From: an uncultured Subdoligranulum sp.
GTDB lineage: Bacteria; Bacillota_A; Clostridia; Oscillospirales; Ruminococcaceae
DNA length: 8,702 bases
NCBI GenBank assembly: GCA_900772715.1
Contig: CAAGRN010000225.1
Span: 1 to 8,702, forward strand
Direction: 5' to 3'
The notes under the pieces were generated by a model. It was not told the DNA's origin and searched no databases. It worked only from the letters and a program-made list of their open reading frames with translations. Below, one piece after another: positions 5,194 to 8,702 of the stretch. A program made the position numbers and the translations under genes. The stretch's first letter is position 1; every line of letters starts with the position of its first letter.

Positions 5194-6543
5194 TCAGGAA
5201 GCACTGGCGGCTGCGTTGGCAGTGGCGCAGAAATCGGTGACGGCGGTGGTGACATCCTCGTCAGCGCCGACCTGCTGCAGCATATTCCACCAAGCGGTAC
5301 GAGCCTCGGCCCAGCCGGGGGTAACCTGGTAGTAGTCGCCCAGATAAGGCATCAGCTTCTGGTACTCGTTCATGATCTCGTCATCGGCGTAGACGTCGGA
5401 CAGAGATTTCTTGACGGAGAAGTAGCTGGAGGTGGTAACGGCCTTGGCAGTTTCTTCAGAGTTGGCCATGAAGTTGATGAAGTTCTTGGCAGCGGCGATC
5501 TTGTTCTCGTCGCCGTTGTTGAAGATGCCGAAGCCCCAGATGCCGCCCTGCAGAGCAGGCTCGCCGCTCTCGGAGGGGAAGCCCATGAACAGGATCTCGT
5601 CGCCGCTGTTGGTGGTGCCGGCAGGACCGTTGTCAGAGTTCTTCTGCTGGGCAATGTTCCAGCAGAAAGCCATCTGCAGGGTGCCGTTGCGGAACAGGGT
5701 GATCTCCTCGCCGCCGTTGATGGAAGCGTCAAAGTTGATGCCGTCCTGCGCCTTCAGGGTTTCCAGCGCCTTGATGTTCTCGGCGGAGTCGGCGGTGTAC
5801 TTGCTGTGGGCAGCGTCGGTGAAGGTGCCGCCGTAGAGGTTATTGACGAGAGCGCGGGTGCCCTGGTCGCCGCCCTGACCGCTGCAGTAGATGGCGCCTA
5901 CGTCGGTCTTGCCGGAGTCGTAGACAGCCTGAACAGCCTTCAGGAAGTTTTCGGTGGTCCAGGTGTGGTTCTCGGCGTCAAGGTACTGCATGGCGCCGGC
6001 AGCCTCAAACACGGTCTTGTTGATGGCCATGCAGTGGGCGGTCATGCACAGGGGGAATTCATAGTAAGCACCGCTGGAGTCCTTGCAGGCGCTCTCAACG
6101 CTGGCGCTGATGTCGGCCTTCTGGTCGTCGGTCCACAGGTCGCTCAGGTCAACCATCAGACCCTTGGCACCCCAGTTGGCAACCAGACGCTCGGGACCTT
6201 CCATAACGAGGTCCGGGGCAGAGCCGCCCTCGATGGCGGTGTTGACCTGGTCATCACCGTTGGTGTAGTCCAGATACTCGACGGTCACGTGGATGTCGGG
6301 ATACTTGGCGTTGAAGTCCGCCAGCAGAGCGTCAACGGACTCGGAATCGCCCCACTTGCCGATGGGGTAGGTCCACAGGGTGATGTCAGCGGACTCACCG
6401 GTGGCGGTTTCGGTGGCGGCGGAGGCGGGGGTGCTGTCCGCAGGGGTGGAGGCTGCTGCGCTGGAGGAGGCGGCGCCGCCGCAGCCAACCAGCAGGCTGG
6501 CGGCCATACCGGCGGCCAGCAGAGCGGATACTTGCTTCTTCAT
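5194..6543 (-). CDS. Family-1 extracellular sugar-binding lipoprotein (sialic acid importer)
   Basis: Captures the sugar outside the membrane and delivers it to the two permeases. The ATG at 6541-6543 follows AAGGAG with seven bases of spacing and begins a lipoprotein signal, MKKQVSALLAAGMAASLLVGC, with lipobox LVGC and acylated Cys21. An in-frame ATG 30 bases upstream would spoil the signal peptide. Residues 22-50 are a Ser/Ala/Thr-rich tether. The mature domain begins ADITLWTYPIGKWGDSESVD and has the SBP family-1 landmarks DLVMEGPERLV, MTAHCMAINKTVFEAAG and WTTENFLKAVQAVYD. It also has GGIWGFGIFNNGDENKIAAAKNFINFM and a Trp/Tyr-rich C-terminal part. The 449-residue length is usual. The sialic acid substrate is inferred from nanA, yhcH and nanE downstream. 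The Ruminococcus gnavus nan locus uses the same transporter class for 2,7-anhydro-Neu5Ac, so Neu5Ac versus the anhydro form is open. Confidence 0.9.
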   Translation of the reverse strand: MKKQVSALLAAGMAASLLVGCGGAASSSAAASTPADSTPASAATETATGESADITLWTYPIGKWGDSESVDALLADFNAKYPDIHVTVEYLDYTNGDDQVNTAIEGGSAPDLVMEGPERLVANWGAKGLMVDLSDLWTDDQKADISASVESACKDSSGAYYEFPLCMTAHCMAINKTVFEAAGAMQYLDAENHTWTTENFLKAVQAVYDSGKTDVGAIYCSGQGGDQGTRALVNNLYGGTFTDAAHSKYTADSAENIKALETLKAQDGINFDASINGGEEITLFRNGTLQMAFCWNIAQQKNSDNGPAGTTNSGDEILFMGFPSESGEPALQGGIWGFGIFNNGDENKIAAAKNFINFMANSEETAKAVTTSSYFSVKKSLSDVYADDEIMNEYQKLMPYLGDYYQVTPGWAEARTAWWNMLQQVGADEDVTTAVTDFCATANAAASAS

Positions 6544-6560
6544 AGTTTTTCTCCTTCTTT

Positions 6561-6572
6561 TGCCTTTCGGCA
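6561..6572 (-). other. Small GNRA-loop hairpin in the operon leader
   Basis: On the minus strand TGCC-GAAA-GGCA forms a four-base-pair stem with a GAAA tetraloop, ending four bases before the AAGGAG site (6551-6556) of the binding-protein gene. Such a hairpin could keep the ribosome binding site open or slow mRNA decay. The stem is short, so this is only a possibility. Confidence 0.3.
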
Positions 6573-6615
6573 TTTATGAGAGGTCGCTTGTGTCTGCGCC
6601 CCTCGTGATGTTTCT

Positions 6616-6644
6616 ATTTTAGAAAATTTATTTCATTTTGTCCA
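6616..6644 (-). promoter_or_regulatory. Sigma-A promoter of the nan operon
   Basis: Minus-strand -35 box TGGACA (6639-6644, five of six to TTGACA), a 17-base spacer and -10 box TAAAAT (6616-6621, five of six to TATAAT), in AT-rich sequence about 70 bases upstream of the binding-protein start. The predicted leader of some 65 bases holds the GAAA hairpin and the ribosome binding site. It is the best minus-strand promoter I found in the divergent region. Confidence 0.6.
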
Positions 6645-6653
6645 GATGTGAAA

Positions 6654-6692
6654 TACACAAGAAAAAATCCATTTTGTGTACAGATTGCACAA
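6654..6692. promoter_or_regulatory. Candidate operator: TACACAA/TTGTGTA inverted repeats
   Basis: TACACAA (6654-6660) and TTGTGTA (6674-6680) are exact inverted copies 13 bases apart. TTGTG (6674-6678) also forms a second inverted pair with CACAA (6688-6692). The group lies just upstream of the operon's -35 box, a suitable place for a regulator such as the RpiR protein encoded at 7969 onward. No known operator consensus is claimed. Confidence 0.4.
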
Positions 6693-7191
6693 ATACGGTG
6701 CGTTTTTTATCGAAACAAGGCGTTCTGTGCAAGAAATATCCCTTATTGACCGGGAGAAGTCCTACTTCCCTGCCCTGTCAAAATAGTTACAAAACGAAAA
6801 CAATTTCCAAGCAAAGTGTTGTAATGGGTACAACCCGGCGCTGCAGCTTCTGTGTCACGGGGTGCCTGCCGGGTGCGCACCTGTTATAAGGGGCAGGACG
6901 TGTTTGCGCTGCTTTTTTGCAGGTGTTTCCGGTTGTTTTCTGTTTTTCGCGTTATTGCGCGTTATTTTTGCATTTATCGGGCGTTATGCCGGTTTTTCGC
7001 CAAACGGCGGCAGCGTGTCGGCAGCAAAACGAGGGGAAACGTTTTCGGCGCTGGCGGTGTCTTTTCTATATCTGTACACTAAGACTGTTTTTGTGAAAGA
7101 ATCCTTTCATTTTTAGAAAAATCGCGCTGTGTACGCGGTTTGCGGGCAATGTTGTACAAAAAAATGGGCGTGGAAATGGCGTTTTTGCCTA
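6693..7191. other. Intergenic region without a recognisable gene
   Basis: About 500 bases lie between the two divergent promoters. Short open frames on the plus strand here are Cys/Arg/Phe-rich, overlap one another and lack ribosome binding sites, so I do not call them genes. What can be seen is GTTGTA/TACAAC (6818-6823 and 6829-6834) and a CCTGCC/GGCAGG stem (6865-6870 and 6892-6897) around the palindrome GGTGCGCACC (6872-6881). Three GCGTTAT direct repeats (6949, 6959, 6981) and the palindrome TTGTACAA (7152-7159) follow. A regulatory role or an unannotated small RNA is possible but not shown. Confidence 0.4.
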
Positions 7192-7220
7192 TTGTCAGCC
7201 CATTTCAGAACCGTTATAAT
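7192..7220 (+). promoter_or_regulatory. Sigma-A promoter of the esterase-regulator pair
   Basis: TTGTCA (7192-7197), a 17-base spacer and a perfect TATAAT (7215-7220), about 47 bases upstream of the esterase ATG. This is the strongest promoter match in the window. The perfect palindrome TTGTACAA at 7152-7159 lies 32 bases upstream of the -35 box and could be a regulator site. Confidence 0.75.
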
Positions 7221-7267
7221 ATAAGAAAAAGAAATATCTTTTCATTTTTATAAAAAGGAGTTTCCTT

Positions 7268-7933
7268 ATGAACTACGAAAATATCAAGGAGCGCCGCGTC
7301 CTTTGCTTCGGGGATTCCAACACCTACGGCTACGACCCGGTGCGCGACGGTCGCTATGGCTTGGAGGAGCGCTACCCCACCGTTCTGCAAAGCCTGCTGG
7401 GCAGCGGTTGGAGCGTTGTGGAGGAAGGTCTGCCCGGACGCACCGCCGTGTTTGATGACCCCATCACCGAGGGGATGAACGGTCTGCGCGTCATCACCCC
7501 CATTTTGATGAGCCACGCCCCGCTGGACACCGTTACCATTATGCTGGGCACCAACGACAGCAAGGAGCGCTTCGGCTGCAATTCCTACCTGATCGCGCAG
7601 GGCATTGTGCGGCTGGTCAAAAAGGCGCTGACGACTGAGTGCTGGCGCGACAACACCCGCCCCGACGTGCTGGTGATCGTGCCGCCCTGCATCACGCCCG
7701 CATACGACAAGCTGATTTTCCGCGATGCCATGGGTACCGGCTGCCACGAGCGCAGCGCCGGCATTGCCGCCCAGCTGGAGCCGATGCTGCGGGACATCCC
7801 CGGCGTGCGCTTTTTGGACGCCAACACCCTGCCGGGGGCGGGCTGCTCGCCGGTGGACGGTATGCATATGACCCCCGAGTCCCACAAAGCGCTGGCGCAC
7901 GGGCTGTACGACGCACTGACCCGCGCGGAGTAA
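7268..7933 (+). CDS. SGNH/GDSL-fold esterase, possible sialic acid O-acetylesterase
   Basis: A 221-residue cytoplasmic hydrolase with no signal peptide. All four SGNH blocks are present: GDSNTYGYDP with nucleophile Ser17, EEGLPGRTA with Gly54, MLGTNDSKERF with Asn96, and VDGMHMTPESH with Asp197 and His200. The spacing and the phrases FGDSNTYGYDP, EEGLPGRT, DDP and MLGTND resemble the arylesterase/acyltransferase group that includes Mycobacterium smegmatis AcT. The ATG follows AAGGAG with seven bases of spacing and a good promoter. Standing next to and diverging from a nan operon, it may remove O-acetyl groups from imported sialic acids so that NanA can act; the R. gnavus nan locus, as I recall, also carries a GDSL-type esterase. 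The substrate is inference; general short-chain ester hydrolysis is the alternative. The RpiR regulator gene follows 35 bases later and is probably co-transcribed. Confidence 0.85.
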   Translation: MNYENIKERRVLCFGDSNTYGYDPVRDGRYGLEERYPTVLQSLLGSGWSVVEEGLPGRTAVFDDPITEGMNGLRVITPILMSHAPLDTVTIMLGTNDSKERFGCNSYLIAQGIVRLVKKALTTECWRDNTRPDVLVIVPPCITPAYDKLIFRDAMGTGCHERSAGIAAQLEPMLRDIPGVRFLDANTLPGAGCSPVDGMHMTPESHKALAHGLYDALTRAE

Positions 7934-7968
7934 GCAAAATAGTATAGGAAAGGACGTTTTCCCCCACC

Positions 7969-8702
7969 ATGGTTGAACAGAGCTTTTGGGATATGCTGCG
8001 TGCCAAGCGCGACAGCCTGACAAAATCCGGCGCTATCGTGGCGGATTATCTGATGCAGCACGCCGAGGATGCCCAGTATCTTTCGATTTCCTCGCTGGCG
8101 AAGGCTTGCGGCGTGGCGGAAGCTACGATTTTTCGGTTTTGCCGGTCGCTGGGCTTTCAGGGCTACAACGAAATGAAGATCGCACTTGCCAAGGCGACTG
8201 CCACTGCCTCCCCGGTGGCGCTCAAGCTGGAGCCGGGCATTGACACGCAGACCCTTTGCAACCACGCTTACACCATGGCGGTGGAAGCGCTGAACGCCAC
8301 CCGCAATGTGCTGGACCCCGAAGCCGTTGATCACGCCGCCACGCTTTTGCAGCGCGCACGGCAGGTGTACTGCTTGGGGCAGGGCGGCAGCCAAGTGTTG
8401 GCGGGGGATATCTGGGCGCGGTTTTCGATGCTTTCCACCAAGTTCCGCACGGCGGGCGACAGCCATATGCAGGCCATTACCGCCAGCCTGATGGGACCGG
8501 AGGACGTGGTGCTGTTTATCTCCTACTCCGGCTGCACCCGCGATATGATGGACACCCTGCACCTTGCCAAGGACAACGGCGCCAAGGTGATTTTGATCAC
8601 CCACTACGACGATGCCCCCGGTGCCGCGCTGGCGGACGTGGTGCTGCTTTGCGGCGCAACCGAAAGCCCGCTGGATTCCGGCAGTATCCCCGCCAAGCTG
8701 GC
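7969..8702 (+). CDS. RpiR-family transcriptional regulator (HTH plus SIS), runs off the window
   Basis: The visible 244 codons encode an N-terminal RpiR helix-turn-helix (about 38-62: LSISSLAKACGVAEATIFRFCRSLGF, then the typical GYNEMKIALAK). A linker leads to a C-terminal SIS phosphosugar-binding domain from about 131, with VYCLGQGGSQ and SYSGCTRD (Ser/Thr loop, 185-192), AKVILITHYDDAP, and ESPLDSGSIPAKLA at the cut end. Family members are about 280-290 residues, so some 40 are missing beyond 8702. The start is the ATG at 7969-7971; the best ribosome binding site (GGAAAGGA) ends about 14 bases upstream, which is long, and no closer alternative exists. RpiR-type NanR of Vibrio vulnificus represses sialic acid genes and responds to ManNAc-6-P. 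This protein is the natural candidate to control the divergent nan operon and its own transcript, but that is inferred from position. Confidence 0.9.
   Translation, partial: MVEQSFWDMLRAKRDSLTKSGAIVADYLMQHAEDAQYLSISSLAKACGVAEATIFRFCRSLGFQGYNEMKIALAKATATASPVALKLEPGIDTQTLCNHAYTMAVEALNATRNVLDPEAVDHAATLLQRARQVYCLGQGGSQVLAGDIWARFSMLSTKFRTAGDSHMQAITASLMGPEDVVLFISYSGCTRDMMDTLHLAKDNGAKVILITHYDDAPGAALADVVLLCGATESPLDSGSIPAKL

Noticed and set aside
7034..7047. Possible catabolite-responsive element around GGGAAACGTTTTCG
   Set aside because: Twelve of fourteen positions fit a loose cre consensus, but both outer conserved T and A are missing and the site lies far from either predicted promoter.
6638..7116. 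Three overlapping plus-strand small frames in the divergent region
   Set aside because: No Shine-Dalgarno sites, Cys/Arg/Phe-rich composition and mutual overlap; they look like chance frames.
7585..8604. 339-codon minus-strand open frame opposite the esterase and regulator
   Set aside because: Antisense of two genes with complete catalytic and helix-turn-helix motifs; low-complexity His/Gly/Ala composition.

Overview
The window carries most of a sialic-acid (N-acetylneuraminate) uptake and catabolism locus. The likely host is a GC-rich gut Clostridium of the Oscillospiraceae type (Faecalibacterium/Gemmiger/Subdoligranulum-like). The reasons are codon usage, strong AGGAG-type ribosome binding sites, an ABC importer with no ATPase gene beside it, and short intergenic palindromes of a kind I recall from such genomes. 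The genus is inference; no marker gene is present.

Layout. From about 6644 down to 137 a minus-strand operon encodes a family-1 sugar-binding lipoprotein (5194-6543), two MalF/MalG-type permeases (4164-5084 and 3181-4149), N-acetylneuraminate lyase NanA (1852-2781), a YhcH/NanQ-type sialic acid anomerase (1390-1839), ManNAc-6-phosphate epimerase NanE (628-1329) and a ROK-family sugar kinase, presumably NanK (137-616, truncated). A roughly 0.72 kb divergent regulatory region (6544-7267) holds the operon promoter and the promoter of the plus-strand genes. Those are a cytoplasmic SGNH-fold esterase (7268-7933) and an RpiR-family regulator (7969 to the window end, incomplete).

How it fits together. 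The binding protein and permeases import a sialic acid (Neu5Ac or a derivative). YhcH speeds anomer interconversion, the esterase may remove O-acetyl groups, NanA splits the sugar to ManNAc and pyruvate, the ROK kinase phosphorylates ManNAc, and NanE converts ManNAc-6-P to GlcNAc-6-P. The RpiR protein, with a phosphosugar-binding SIS domain, is the obvious regulator.

Non-coding structure. A 393-bp gap between the permeases and nanA is filled with palindromic repeats, including a 135-bp MITE-like element with TGTAGGG inverted ends. Related GC-rich hairpins recur just upstream of nanE. A terminator-like hairpin lies between the binding-protein gene and the first permease. These may tune expression along the operon.

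The left end is anomalous. The kinase is cut off mid-protein and the first ~165 bases encode, on the same strand, an internal piece of an unrelated M24-type aminopeptidase P in AT-richer sequence. The join lies in a ~12-base stretch compatible with both genes. This looks like an assembly chimera or an illegitimate-recombination breakpoint, not a real gene fusion. I see no wholly undescribed system; the most notable points are the junction, the repeat-punctuated operon and the esterase/RpiR pairing.
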